From contig CM074860.1 in assembly GCA_037501455.1 (NCBI GenBank), forward strand, positions 36,218,501 to 36,282,500: a stretch of 64,000 nt of DNA, read 5' to 3'. Shown here in pieces: positions 22,437 through 34,173 of the stretch. Position 1 is the stretch's first letter, and each line of letters opens with the position of its first letter. A program made the position numbers and the translations under genes. The notes beneath the pieces were generated by a model that was not told the origin of the DNA, made no database searches, and saw only the letters and a program-made list of their open reading frames with translations. This DNA is from Lantana camara (Eukaryota; Streptophyta; Magnoliopsida; Lamiales; Verbenaceae).

Positions 22437-22771
22437 CACGTGGCGAACCGGTCCGGTCCAACCGGCGGTTCAGCCCTTAGACCGGTTCAGCCGTGAACCG
22501 GTCAGCTCAGGCGGTCTGGCCGGTTGCCACGTGGCGAATCTCCATTGGTCCACGTGTTTAGGTCGGTCAACCCATGACCCGACCCTATCCGGCCCTACCC
22601 GTTGACTCGGTCAATCGAACCACTATCCGACCCGTTTCCTGACCCACGCCAGATCCAATCTGGGCCGTTCCTTCACGCTGACGCGGCTCAATCCTGTCCG
22701 TCCACGCGGCGTGCCATGTGGCGAGTGGCGCTGACCCGCTGACGTGGCGTGACACGCCACACTGCCACGTC
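22437..22771 (-). promoter_or_regulatory. G-box/ACGT cluster upstream of the copia TATA (left copy)
   Basis: Three CACGTG cores at 22437-22442, 22528-22533 and 22551-22556, a CCAAT (minus) beside the third, and TGACGTGG...CCACGTCA facing each other at 22740-22771. These are 200-550 bp upstream of the TATA box in the element's direction. Such motifs bind bZIP and bHLH factors in ABA, light and stress promoters (known); activity here is inferred. Confidence 0.55.
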
Positions 22772-23896
22772 ATCAAAAAAACATTTTTTTTTTCGAAAAA
22801 TTTTATTTTCTCCAAAATAAAATTTGGGCATTTCCAACTCTTTGGAATTTAATTTATTTTCTCAAAATAAATACCTTGGCTATTTTCAAACAATTTGAAA
22901 AATCATTTCTCTCTCTCGTTTTAATATTTTCTCTTTGATCTTTGTTGGGGCTTGCGAGGGGACCCGCAGGACTAATTAATCTTAGCTCCAAACGGGTCAA
23001 TCTATTATCATCTCGTGATAATAATTGATTACCATTTAACAATATTTAATTCCACTAAATAAATATTGTTGAACTCTAAAATTAATTAAATTATTCACGA
23101 ATTTCTCGATCTAGAATAATTTTGCATTTTACTCCTCTGTACAGATATCCATGAAAAATAAATCAATACTAATATCATTTATTTTTCACTTCAAATCTGA
23201 AATTGCTTGATTCGCCTTTAGTCCAAATTCCCTGTATGTGAAACACATTCAACATACAACTTCGGTGACGCACACACGAAGTACTTTGGCCAAAGTTTTA
23301 ATTCGAACTTTTGCAAATCTATTTCAGGGATATCTTTTAACCTTCCAACAAGGCTACAGATTCCTCGATCAATATTTCTCTTTAGCACAGTTCATGCAAT
23401 CACCGAACGTACAAAGTATTTTGGCCACCCGTTACCGAGACCTCACTTCTGAGTACATCACAGTGATTAACACTACATGTCTAAAGTAGAAACACTATCA
23501 GGATTAAGAGTCTAATGCTTCCGAGATTCTGTTCATTTTAGATAGCAGTATAAAATGAACAATCTTAGTGGTCCAGTTCGATGTTTCCAATCTCATTGAA
23601 AATCATCAATGTGTCATAATTGGAAACTCCATTTCCCTACGACGAAAGACTAATCATCTTATATAACACATTATAGTCTCGATAAGAACATTTTCTTATC
23701 ATACTGACTAGAACTTTAATGACACGTGACTTCTGGTATTTAAAGTCTTTTCCTATGAAACACATTTCATATAAAAATACCATCACACGTCATTAATTAT
23801 TAAATTTGTAAAATACTCATAACTTGCTGTAATTTAAGTTTTATTAATCCAAAATATTTACAATATAATTGGATTTTCAGGGTATTAATCCCAACG

Positions 23897-23911
23897 ATCT
23901 CCCACTTGCCC
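23897..23911 (-). other. Polypurine tract of the copia element
   Basis: On the minus strand a purine run ending AAGTGGGAGAT next to the 3' LTR. Confidence 0.8.
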
Positions 23912-23959
23912 TAAATCCAATTGGCTACATATCTAAGATCCATCCCTTCTACATGAGTG

Positions 23960-25921
23960 TCAAAACTCTTTTGCGCCAAAAGTCTTAGTGAAGGGATCTA
24001 CCAGATTGTCTACTGAGCCAATTTTCAACACTGCTACTTCTCCACGTTCCACATAATCACGTATAATGTGAAACTTCCTCTCGATGTGCTTCGCACGTTT
24101 ATGGCTTCGAGGTTCCTTGGAGTTGGCCACCGCTCCAGCATTGTCACAGTACAATGTGATCGGCATAAGTCCGTCTTTGACAACTTCTAGATCCATTAGG
24201 AAATTTCGGAACCAATACGCTTCTTTGGCTGCTTCCGAAGCTGCCACATATTCGGCTTCCATGGTGGAGTCAGCAATGCAAGATTGCTTAATACTCCTCC
24301 AACTAACGGCTGCTCCCCCCAGAGTAAACACATATCCAGACGTCGAACGCCTAGAATCCAAATCGGATTGGAAATCCGAATCTGTGTACCCAATAGGAAT
24401 GAGCTCATCACTGCGATAGACAAGCATATAATCCCGAGTCCTTCTCAAGTACTTCAATATATGCTTTACATCTATCCAGTGTTGGGGTCCAGGGTTTGAC
24501 TGATATCTGCTGACTAGACCTACAGCATAACAGATATCTAGCCTTGTACATAACATGGCATACATGAGGCTTCCGACTGCCGAAGCATACGGAACATCTT
24601 TCATTCCTTCTGTCTCTTCAGGGTTCTTGGGACACTGATCTCGAGACAGATGAACTCCATGTCTGAAAGGTAATGAACCTTTCTTGGAATTCGCCATATT
24701 ATATCTTGCCAGCATCTTATCTATATATGCTGCCTGTGATAGACCAATCATTTTATTCTTACGATCACGACAAAGTCTGATCCCTAGAATATAACTGGCT
24801 TCACCTAGGTCTTTCATGTCAAACTGGTTTGAAAACCAAATCTTAACTGCTGACAATATTCCTATATCATTCCCAATGAGCAGAATATCATCCACGCATA
24901 AAACTAAAAATGTTACAATACTATCATGATGTCTCTTGTACACACATGGTTCATCAGGCAATTGCATAAATCCAAAGGATTTAATTGCCTCATTAAATCT
25001 GATGTTCCATGATCTAGACGCTTGCTTAAGACCATAAATAGATCTATCAAGCTTGCATACCATATGCTCCTGATTTCTGGCTATAAAACCTTCAGGTTGA
25101 GCCATGTATATCTCTTCTTGAAGGTGCCCGTTCAAGAAGGCAGTCGTTACATCCATTTGCCAAATCTCATAATCATAATGAGCAGCAATGGATAGGAGAA
25201 TTCTTATGGACTTAAGCATTGCTACAGGCGAGAAGGTTTCGTCATAATCGATACCTTCTTTCTGGGTATAACCCTTTGCCACAAGCCTTGCTTTAAAGGT
25301 CTCAACCTTTCCGTCCACTCCCCTTTTTCTCTTGTAGACCCATTTGCATCCAATAGGTTTAATGCCATCAGGCGCCTCTACAAGTTCCCAGACTTTATTG
25401 GAATACATTGAATCTAATTCAGATTCCATGGCTCTGACCCAACAGTCAGCGTCTATATCCTTTATAGCTTCATCATATGTGACAGGATCAGATACTTCAG
25501 ATTCAACCACTTGGGTTAATCCTAGGTATCTATCAGGTGCCCTGACAATCCTCCCACTACGACGACGCTGCTGTGTACTCGTCCCTACATCATATGTTGT
25601 ATCTGGTACATCATATGTATCTAACACATTTTCAGTTACTACGGGTTCTTGGAATACAGAATCTGATGTTGTCATTTCTTCTAACACAATTTTGCTTCTA
25701 CCCTTGTGGTCATTTACGAAATCATCTTCAAGATATTTGACATTAGTGCTCACAAACACTTTGTGATCGCTCGGATCGTAAAATGTACCACCTCTTGTTC
25801 CTTTAGGATAACCTATGAACAAGCAAACCTCTGTTCTTGATTCCAACTTGTCAGGATCCTTCCTTAACACATGAGCTGGGGTTCCCCATATCTGAAGATA
25901 GGAGACACTGGGCTTTCGCCC
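23960..25921 (-). pseudogene. Copia reverse transcriptase and RNase H
   Basis: The longest open stretch, 636 codons. After a linker (integrase C-terminal part, LFIGYPKGTRGG), the RVT_2 domain has GCKWVYKRKRGVDG, QMDVTTAFLNG, and the catalytic CVDDILLIGND at about 24875-24900, where the family usually has YVDD. RNase H follows with YTDSDFQSD, SWRSIKQ, AEYVAASEA and KHIERKFHIIRD. It would copy the RNA into DNA in the particle. The upstream frame is shut by a TGA at 25922-25924, so this part is not translated with the rest. Confidence 0.94.
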
Positions 25922-25924
25922 TCA

Positions 25925-26482
25925 CCACAGTTCCATTGGTGTTTTAGGAATTGACTTGGATGGAACAAGGTTTAATATGTGTGCCGCCGTTTCGAGTGCA
26001 AAGCCCCAAAACGAACTTGGTAGGGTAGCATGACTCATCATAGATCTTACCATTTCCATCAGAGTTCTATTTCTCCTTTCTGTAACACCGTTCTGCTGGG
26101 GTGTACCCGGTGCAGATAATTGAGATCTAATCCCATTTGCAGTGAGAAATTCTAGAAACTCTGTAGACAGATACTCACCACCACGATCTGATCGAAGTGC
26201 CTTGATACGTTTTCCAGTTTGATTTTCAACTTCAGCCTTGAATTCTTTGAACTTTTCAAAAGATTCAGACTTATATCTCATCAAATAAACGTATCCATAT
26301 CTGGAGTAATCATCCGTAAAAGTGATGAAATACTCAAAACCTCCTCTTTCTTGAATACTCATAGGACCACACACATCCGTATGAATTAACTCAAGCAATT
26401 CTGTGGCTCGATTACCTTTAGATTTAAAAGATCTCTTGGTCATCCTACCTTCCAAGCCGGATTCACGGACTGGTAATTCTGT
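25925..26482 (-). pseudogene. Copia integrase core
   Basis: Catalytic triad visible: HTDVCGP (first Asp near 26376), SDRGGEYLS (second) and NGVTERRN (Glu). Just before the core, the positions of the last two zinc-binding cysteines read Arg and Gly (PVRESGLEGRMTK), so the HHCC finger is damaged. Flanked by TGA stops at 26483-26485 and 25922-25924 in the same frame. Confidence 0.92.
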
Positions 26483-26485
26483 TCA

Positions 26486-27046
26486 GTCCAAGGGACTCAA
26501 CAATTCATCTGAAATTAGTCTTTGGATCCTTTTTGGATTAATATGACCAAGACGTAAATGCCACTTGTACGCCTCATTAGGCATAGGAGTTTTTCTTTTG
26601 GATGGTAAGTCAAGCGTTGTAGTGTTAAGTTTGGAATTAGGGTTTTTATCGGGGTATAACAAGAAAAAACCATCTTTTACCGTGCCCGAGCAAATAAACC
26701 TTTTATTTTGCTTAATGGCAAAATTTTGTTCAAAACAAACACTAAAACCATTATTTATTAAACAACTCACATAAATTAGATTTCTGCGAACACACGGTAT
26801 ATACAGAATGTCTTTCAGTATCAAAACCCTATCACCAAAATACAAGTTTACAGTCCCTACTGCTAATACAGATATACTTGTATTATCCCCGAGTAGTAGC
26901 TGCATCTCGCCATTTTCAAGCTTTCTAGTTAGCTTGAACCCCTGCAACGAATTGCAAATATGATTAGTTGAACCCGAGTCCACACACCAGGAATCTGGTG
27001 GACTTCCAACTAAACATAATTCAATTAAACAAGATATCAATATACC
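26486..27046 (-). pseudogene. Copia protease and integrase zinc region
   Basis: Protease active site WCVDSGSTNHIC near 26980, followed by the gag_pre-integrase segment (WHLRLGHINPKRIQ) with the two histidines of the integrase zinc finger. Separated from gag by a TAA at 27047-27049 in the same frame. Confidence 0.92.
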
Positions 27047-27871
27047 TTATCCAGATGGCTTAGCAGGAAGACTTGCTAAGTATTTTGGACAATTCCTCTT
27101 CCAGTGCCCATTCTCTCCGCAGTGGAAACATTTTCCCTTGCTGAGTTTTCCTTTCTTCTTCTGAACCTTTTTCTTGGGATTGAGAACCTTTCCCTTTCCC
27201 TTTCCCTTTTTCCACTTGTTGGCCTTTGGAGTCGTGGAAGCCGATGCCTGAGCCAGGAGAACAGTTCTCTTAGCTTTCATCACTCCCTCTGCCACTTTAA
27301 GTTCGTTCATAAATTCAGGCAGAGAAAAATCCAATTTGTTCATAGAATAATTTTGCCTGAATGTGTCGAACGACTTTGGCAGAGAGCATAGGATCATATC
27401 CTGTTTACTGAGATCATCAAATTTAGCACCAAGGCTTTCAATTTCGTTCAGGTAAGCTATCATGTTCATAACATGATCCTGAACAGGTGATCCCTCAGAC
27501 ATCTTGGTAACTAACAGCCTCCGCATCAATTCGAGCCTCTTGGCTCGATTCTGTCCTCCAAACATCTGATGGAGATGATCCATCATGTTCTTAGCAGTTG
27601 GCATCTCATGCATTTGATGCTTGAGAACATTGGAGACAGATGCCAGGATATAAGACCTAGCCAAATCATTGGACTTGATCTAATTAGCGTAAGCATTTCT
27701 CATATCCTGAGTGGCTGTAGTTTTCGGTACCCCCGGACAAGGTTCAGTGAGCACTTGTTTTAGATTCTCGTGACCAAACACGATGTCAAGATTCATCTTC
27801 CAGTCAGCATAATTAGACCCTTCAAGCCTATTTTCCTTTAGGATCGATTGAAGCGGGCTAGCGGTCGTCAT
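27047..27871 (-). pseudogene. Copia gag, one nonsense codon
   Basis: Probable start at the ATG at 27871 (MTTASPLQSILKEN), giving LEGSNYADWKMNLDIVF, the usual N-terminal gag motif of plant copia elements. A TAG at 27680-27682 interrupts it, a likely C-to-T change of a Gln codon. The UBN2-like capsid part follows, then a Lys/Gly-rich stretch and a CCHC knuckle CFHCGENGHWKRNC near 27100-27140. The frame opens upstream to 27958, but the 30 extra residues are not gag-like. Confidence 0.92.
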
Positions 27872-28972
27872 TGCTTTAAAACTGAAATATTTTAAAATAG
27901 TGCAAGTTATGATCTTGTATTTTACTTCTTTTGTGTCTAACCAATAAATGAAATCCACTTAAGCATTTTTGGTTTACACAATGGTGACTTATCCAACCGT
28001 AGTTGACTCCCCGGAAGCGGGGTCGAAAACCGCTTAGAAAAGCAAGAATTAATCTTAATTAACATGCCATCTAGGTAACTCTTACCAAATTATGTTAATC
28101 CACCACGTTAACCTTTGGCCTCTAAGTGAATGTAACATAGCTCCGAAGGGAGGTTAATACATCACTTAGTCAAGCGTACACCATTACCTAGAAATTCGTA
28201 CGAGTAGATCAGACACTCCACGGAGGCGTGGTCGAGCTGACTTTCCCCGTATTTCATTCTATCCGTAGAAGCCTAATCTTGTATACCGCGAATACATACC
28301 CGCCGAAGGGAGTAGTATATATTCACTATACTATAGACGGGTAATGGAGGCCGTGAGAATCCAACTCTTTTCATCTCGCTCCCACTTGAATTTTATAAAA
28401 TTTGTGGATTATCTTAGATTATTAAATAATCACTTTTGGCGTCTTATTGATTTTGGAAGTAATTAATCTAATTAATATGCTCCCACTAGGATTATTAAAT
28501 AATCCTAATAATATTTTAAGGCTTTAATAACCCTTTATTAATTTAAGCCAAAAAATATTAATCCAATTATGCATCATATTTAATCTCTATTAAACATTAT
28601 TTATCTAATCACATTAAATAAATCATGCATAATTAAAGCAACATAATATCACATATTATCATGCCATTTTTAAAATTAAAAGCATGCTTGCAAATAATTA
28701 TCACGCTTTAAATTTTTATGGCCCCTTAAATAAATATGTTTTAAATTATCACATAATTTAAATCATATTTACTGATTCGGCAATTAACCAAGAAGATTAT
28801 TGAAATCAATTCCCAGAAAATTACCATTCCACGCAAATTCCCAGAAACACTAGAGGGGTCACAACAGTCCCACTTAAAACCCAGCCTCCTTTGACAGAAC
28901 TTACGTGCACAGTATCAGATTTAAAATTATGCATCTTATGTTTTATCAATGCGAGTATATAATCAGAGCCCC
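27872..28972 (-). other. Untranslated leader of the copia element
   Basis: About 1.1 kb between primer site and gag, AT-rich with several small GC-rich inverted repeats between 28008 and 28320. On the minus strand two contain CTTCGG (from 28145 and 28304), which can form stable C(UUCG)G loops. No reading frame of note; packaging or dimerisation signals would be expected here. Confidence 0.6.
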
Positions 28973-28984
28973 GCTCTGATACCA
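28973..28984 (-). other. Primer binding site of the copia element
   Basis: Minus strand TGGTATCAGAGC, initiator Met-tRNA complement, two bases from the LTR. Confidence 0.95.
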
Positions 28985-29571
28985 GTTGTTGGTGTGGCGG
29001 GCCCGAGACAGAGTGACGGTACAACGGAATATTTCAAAAAATTTCGCCATAACCTCGTTATCAAAATATTTCCAAAATATTTTAATAAAGCAGCGGAATA
29101 AATCGGGCAGCATAACTCTAATATATACAGGCATCGATAACATAATTTTAAATCATCTAGCATATAATCACAATATGCAAGTATTAATTTGGCCAGTATA
29201 ACGGTATTATCGTACTGCAAATTTGGTTATCAACGGCACTTTTCCAGCACCTCGATATCTTCTTGTGAAACCGGCAGAGCTTCCCCGCAATATCCCCGAT
29301 TAAGAAATTGGAGTGTGGGCTCCGACAGTATTTCGCTAAATTCTCAAGAAAATATTTTCTTAGAAAAACCCTTTTGTCTAAAACCTGAAAATCCCTATTT
29401 TCTAATAATTAAGTGGATTATATATTAATTATATAACCACCTAATTAAGTAATTAATTAATTCTTGATAAAGAATTAATTAATCAAAATGAGAGAGACAG
29501 CCGGGAGGCTTTAAAACTGCTGAAAATGAAATGCCAAGAACTTGTACTGAAGAAGAAAGGAATGCACAGCC

Positions 29572-29579
29572 TATTTATA
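29572..29579 (-). promoter_or_regulatory. TATA box of the copia element (5' LTR)
   Basis: Minus strand TATAAATA; transcription would run leftward towards gag. Confidence 0.72.
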
Positions 29580-29786
29580 GGCTTAAATTGAGGGCATTTT
29601 CGTCCAAAATTGGAATTTTTCCGTGCACTCCAAGGGCGGCCGCCAAATCCAAGGGCGCCACGCAGCAGCTCACGCCGCCACGAGGGCAACGCTGCCCGAC
29701 ACGCGCGGAACGGAGCCCGCACGCGCCGCCCGTGTGGCGGGTGTGCGTTTGGCGCGTGTGCTGCTCACGGCGGCACGAGCAGCTGC

Positions 29787-30121
29787 CACGTGGCGAACCG
29801 GTCCGGTCCAACCGGCGGTTCAGCCCTTAGACCGGTTCAGCCGTGAACCGGTCAGCTCAGGCGGTCTGGCCGGTTGCCACGTGGCGAATCTCCATTGGTC
29901 CACGTGTCCAGGTCGGTCAACCCATGACCCGACCCTATCCGGCCCTACCCGTTGACTCGGTCAATCGAACCACTATCCGACCCGTTTCCTGACCCACGCC
30001 AGATCCAATCTGGGCCGTTCCTTCACGCTGACGCGGCTCAATCCTGGCCGTCCACGCGGCGTGCCATGTGGCGAGTGGCGCTGACCCGCTGACGTGGCGT
30101 GACACGCCACACTGCCACGTC
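29787..30121 (-). promoter_or_regulatory. G-box/ACGT cluster upstream of the copia TATA (5' LTR)
   Basis: CACGTG at 29787, 29878 and 29901, plus the facing TGACGTGG/CCACGTCA pair at 30090-30121. All are retained although the region around them has changed at many sites. Confidence 0.55.
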
Positions 30122-31247
30122 ATCAAAAAAACATTTTTTTTTTTCGAAAAATTTTATTTTCTCCAAAATAAAATTTGGGCATTTCCAACTCTTTGGAATT
30201 TAATTTATTTTCTCAAAATAAATACCTTGGCTATTTTCAAACACTTTGAAAAATCATTTCTCTCTCTCGTTTTAATATTTTCTCTTTGATCTTTGTTGGG
30301 GCTTGCGAGGGGACCTGCAGGACTAATTAATCTTAGCTCCAAACGGGTCAATCTATTATCATCTCATGATAATAATTGATTACCATTTAACAATATTTAA
30401 TTCCACTAAATAAATACTGTTGAACTCTAAAATTAATTAAATTATTCACGAATTTCTCGATCTAGAATAATTTTGCATTTTACTCCTTTGTACAGATATC
30501 CATGAAAAATAAATCAATACTACTATCATTTATTTTTCACTTCCAATCTGAAATTTCTTGATTCACCTTTAGTCAAAATTCCCTGTATGTGAAACACATT
30601 CAACATACAACTTCGGTGACGCACACACGAAGTACTTTGGCCAAAGTTTTAATTCGAACTTTTGCAAATCTATTTCATGGATATCTTTTAACCTTCCAAC
30701 AAGGCTACAGATTCCTCGATCAATATTTCTATTTAGCATAGTTCATGCAATCACCGAACGTACAAAGTATTTTGGCCACCCGTTACCAAGACCTCACTTC
30801 TGAGTACATCACAGTGATTAACACTACATGTCTAAAGTAGAAACACTATCAGGATTAAGAGTCTAATGCTTCCGAGATTCTGTTCATTTTAGATAGCAGT
30901 ATAAAATGAACAATCTCAGTGGTCCAGTTCGATGTTTCCAATCTCATTGAAAATCATCAATGTGTCATAATTGGAAACTCCATTTCCCTATGACGAAAGA
31001 CTAATCATCTTATATAACACATTATAGTCTCGATAAGAACATTTTCTTATCATACTGACTAGAACTTTAATGACACGTGACTTCTGGTATTTAAAGTCTT
31101 TTCCTATGAAACACATTTCATATAAAAATACCATCACACGTCATTAATTATTAAATTCGTAAAATACTCATAACTTGCTGTAATTTCAGTTTTATTAATC
31201 CAAAATATTTACAATATAATTGCATTTTCAGGGCATTAATCCCAACA

Positions 31248-31252
31248 CTTCC
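31248..31252. repeat. Target-site duplication CTTCC of the copia element (right)
   Basis: Matches 21632-21636. Confidence 0.95.
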
Positions 31253-33157
31253 CCGGGCGGGGAAGGTCTGTGTTCATTTATTACCCGGGCGGGGAGCTTC
31301 CTAACTGGACATTCTTCACTACTGCTTTATATACAGGTTGTGTATATATATAATCTTTTGCGTGTGTGCTTTGTAACGTGCATGTGTAATATATAATATA
31401 TATGCATGCATGTAACTTATTGTGTGTGCATGATTAATTATATAAATACATGCTTGGAGTGTGTGTGTACGTATAACAATATATAAATATATGCACTTGG
31501 TGTTGTAATTGTGCATGTGTAATATATATATATATATATTAAGTGCATTAGTGCATGCATGTGTGGTCTTTATACATGTGTATATATATGTATTATGTAG
31601 TTTGTAGTATTTTAATGCCTGTGTGTACGTGTACGTATATATATATATATATTTAATTATATGTTAAATATTAGTTAATTTATTTAAATTAAAGAACAAT
31701 TGTTACCTATTTAGTGTTATTTAATTTTCGATCATGACTTGGACGTTTTTACTTGTCTATTTTCTAATTGAAAACGTGAAATAGTACGTGTTATGATTGT
31801 TATATGAAATTCTTGGATGGAATTGATATGAAATATGAAATTATGAACTTGAATGAATTTGAAAGCTTCCTTCAATGAATGATTTGCTTGTTTATATGCC
31901 TTAAAGGCATTAATCATGCACATGAACGTTTTCATGACATAATATCGTCTCTTATGCATTCATATCATGTTCATTTCATTGTCAAGCGTCATATATGGTC
32001 ATTTTGAGTCTCACTTCACCTTTCTTGCACAGATTTGGGTACGGTTGGAGACGAGGGCGACACTTGAGGCTGTTATGCTTCTTCTTTTGCTCTTTTAAGG
32101 TGGGCTTCTCTTCTAATAGCTATAACCACCCAATATATCCCTTATGTGAAAGATTTGAGCAAAATTAGTATATATATATATCGAGTCATTTTGGGGAAAT
32201 GATTTCAAACGTATGACCTTTTATTTATGAATCCTAACTTATGATTTTGGCGAGACATGATTGATATTGCATGGGCCCACAGACTTAGTACATGTGGCTA
32301 TCCGGGGAGGCAAGGGCCGATGGGGATCCCATGTAATAGTTCCAACCAAACTACGGTGATACTGGCCCTCTCTAGGAAATTAGCGGGGAATGGGAGCTGA
32401 GTGCCCTTGGGGGATTCATGTACCCCCATTGGCCTATGTATGGACCGGTGGCCGGGTCTTGCAAGCCCGTCCACCACCCGGAGGGAAAAGGTGTATATGT
32501 ATGATTATGATTCGTATGAATGTGCACAAAAGAATATATGTATGATAATGAATGAATAATGATTATGAATACACAAGGTGTTGGTTGGAGATAATGCACG
32601 CCCACTCGCCAGGGCCATGAATACCCTAATGATTAAATATGATAGTGGTAATTCCGATGATGTCTTCTTTTGTTTTACCCATTTGGGAAAATTACTCTAA
32701 AACCTCATTCGGGATTATTGCTTGCATGTATGTGTTTAAATTTCGCGATATTTATATTTATACCCTGTTTTATACCCACCAGTCTCCTTTAGATTGAACC
32801 CGGTTTGTTTCCAGTAGTTTGGTGCAGATTAAGGAGTGCTAGGCGGGAATACAAGTCGTCTAGTTCTTGCATTAGTGTTTAGCACTCTCTTTATGTTTCA
32901 CTCGAACTCATACTCTTATTTTTGTATATGATCATGTTTATGGAGCGTATTTGATTTTGTAGGCCGTGTGGGCCGTTGATTACCTAAATAATATTGTATA
33001 TCTATTTTGGAGCTTGGTGGCTCGTTGTATATATATATATATGTTGGTTTTGCTTCCAAATTTTTGTTATCGCTCTAGTTTTTATATTATCTTATTCTTG
33101 AATAGTTTAAGGGTTAGTCCCGCCTAGCATAGCGTGTGTGTTGTGTCCCCGTTCGCC
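31253..33157 (+). repeat. 3' LTR of B, second part, truncated
   Basis: Continues the LTR after the copia element; from about 31540 it matches 13711-15356 of the 5' LTR. Contains CCCCGGGCGGGG palindromes near 31252-31293, a splice-like block 32033-32099, the GC-rich block 32269-32481 and the CAGTCT-type hairpin near 32780 (one arm mutated). Ends at GTTCGCC (33157) where the 5' LTR has about 86-110 more bases. Confidence 0.9.
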
Positions 33158-34173
33158 TTTTGAACCCACGGAAACCTTTTGAAGTCTACAACAACATCCA
33201 ATTAGAATCACCTCAATATATTTTCCCATTTGTGAGATATTGTCAATTCTTTTTGGTGTCACCACTTTACGGACAAACTGCTTTCACCCAACTTCAAGCT
33301 CACGCCATTTTCTCCTCGCTTTGAACTGGAAAACGAGCCATATATCCTTGGAAAGCCCTATGTGTATAGTTTCATTTCCAGCAAACAAAAATCAATTCCA
33401 ACTTCTACAACTCAAGATATTTCCATTTTCCTACAGCTTGTGCGTTTCCGAAAACAAAACTTTTCCTAACTTTTGCTAAATTTCACCAAAACCCTTCATA
33501 TTACATTCCTTTAACTTCCTTGGCAATTTTTTGTGACTTATATGAGTTATATACTTGATTTATTGATAAGTATGCTCCTATTTGACACTTCTTGGTACTT
33601 TATTTGGGAATTTAGACATATTCATGATATTTATTGATTGTAAAGGCATGATTGACATCACATGACTTTGCCGTTCGTCTTAAATGGTTCATACGAGTCG
33701 AGTCTCATGTACACTTGTCCTTGTTATACAGATCACGTTCCCGGTGACGAAGAGGACGCTCCTTAGGGTGTTTCCTTGCTTCTTTTGGTTGGTAAAGTAT
33801 AGGTGAGGTTTAATTTCTAGATATATAGAACCCTTACAACTCTATGTGATGTTTTCGGCCCAAATGTAACTGTATATCTATAGTTTTCCAAAACCTCTAT
33901 TGATTTTCAACTGAACTGATTGATTGTTTTGGGTGAGTATTGTACTGCACTGTGGGCCCGAGGTTAGTGTATTGAGCCAACCGGGAAAGCTTGGGCTGAC
34001 GGGTAACTCTTGCACTATCCTCACAACTTTTGGGATGACCCCTGAATCCACTAGGAGATTAGTGGAGGAAGGAGTTCCGGGCATAGGGAATCATGAACCT
34101 TGTGCTCACACTGATTGGATGGTGGAGCCTTGCAATCCCACCATCACCCGGAGGAAAAAGGGATTACTGAAAT
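33158..34173 (+). repeat. LTR family D, copy D2 (left part)
   Basis: Begins inside D and repeats 79-354 plus 12102-12677, without elements A and B. Carries the splice-like block 33732-33802 and the conserved block 33947-34150, where the hairpin is re-paired as ATGGTGG...CCACCAT (34119-34144) around AGCCTTGCAATC. Cut at 34173 by the solo LTR S; GAAAT at 34169-34173 is its target duplication. Confidence 0.85.

Larger units (their letters stand above)
21637..23896 (-). repeat. 3' LTR of the copia element (left side)
   Basis: Runs TGTTGG to CCAACG; the last base is mutated from A. Contains a GC-rich region (about 22261-22775), a TATA box and ACGT-core motifs. The rest is AT-rich and non-coding. 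Confidence 0.94.
21637..31247 (-). mobile_element. Ty1/copia retrotransposon on the minus strand, in the 3' LTR of B
   Basis: 9611 bp with LTRs of 2260 and 2261 bp (TGTTGG...CCAACA termini), a 5 bp target duplication, Met primer site, leader, and gag-protease-integrase-RT-RNase H in copia order. All coding parts lie in one reading frame (27871 down to 23960, about 1300 codons) broken only by four nonsense codons, with no frameshift. The LTRs differ at about 60 sites by eye, so it is a moderately recent insertion. Lineage not resolved (Tork- or TAR-like possible). Confidence 0.95.
28987..31247 (-). repeat. 5' LTR of the copia element (right side)
   Basis: 2261 bp twin of 21637-23896 with both termini intact (TGTTGG/CCAACA). 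As the upstream LTR it holds the working promoter. Confidence 0.95.
12678..33157 (+). mobile_element. Element B: decayed Ty3/gypsy chromovirus (Tekay/Del type), split and truncated
   Basis: A 5' LTR of 2765 bp, Met primer site, gag, protease, reverse transcriptase, RNase H, integrase with chromodomain, polypurine tract, and a 3' LTR interrupted at 21637-31252 by a copia element. The last roughly 110 bp of the 3' LTR and the right target duplication are missing: it ends mid-sequence at 33157, fused to D2. The domain order protease-RT-RNase H-integrase and the C-terminal chromodomain define a chromovirus; long LTRs and the chromodomain type fit Tekay/Del (family knowledge). Many stops and shifts make it defective. 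LTR pairs differ by a few percent, making it an old insertion. Confidence 0.92.

Noticed and set aside
22249..22815. Several frames in the GC-rich part of the copia LTR (again at 29483-30126)
   Set aside because: GC-rich sequence lacks stops by chance; the frames run over promoter motifs and are not copia proteins.
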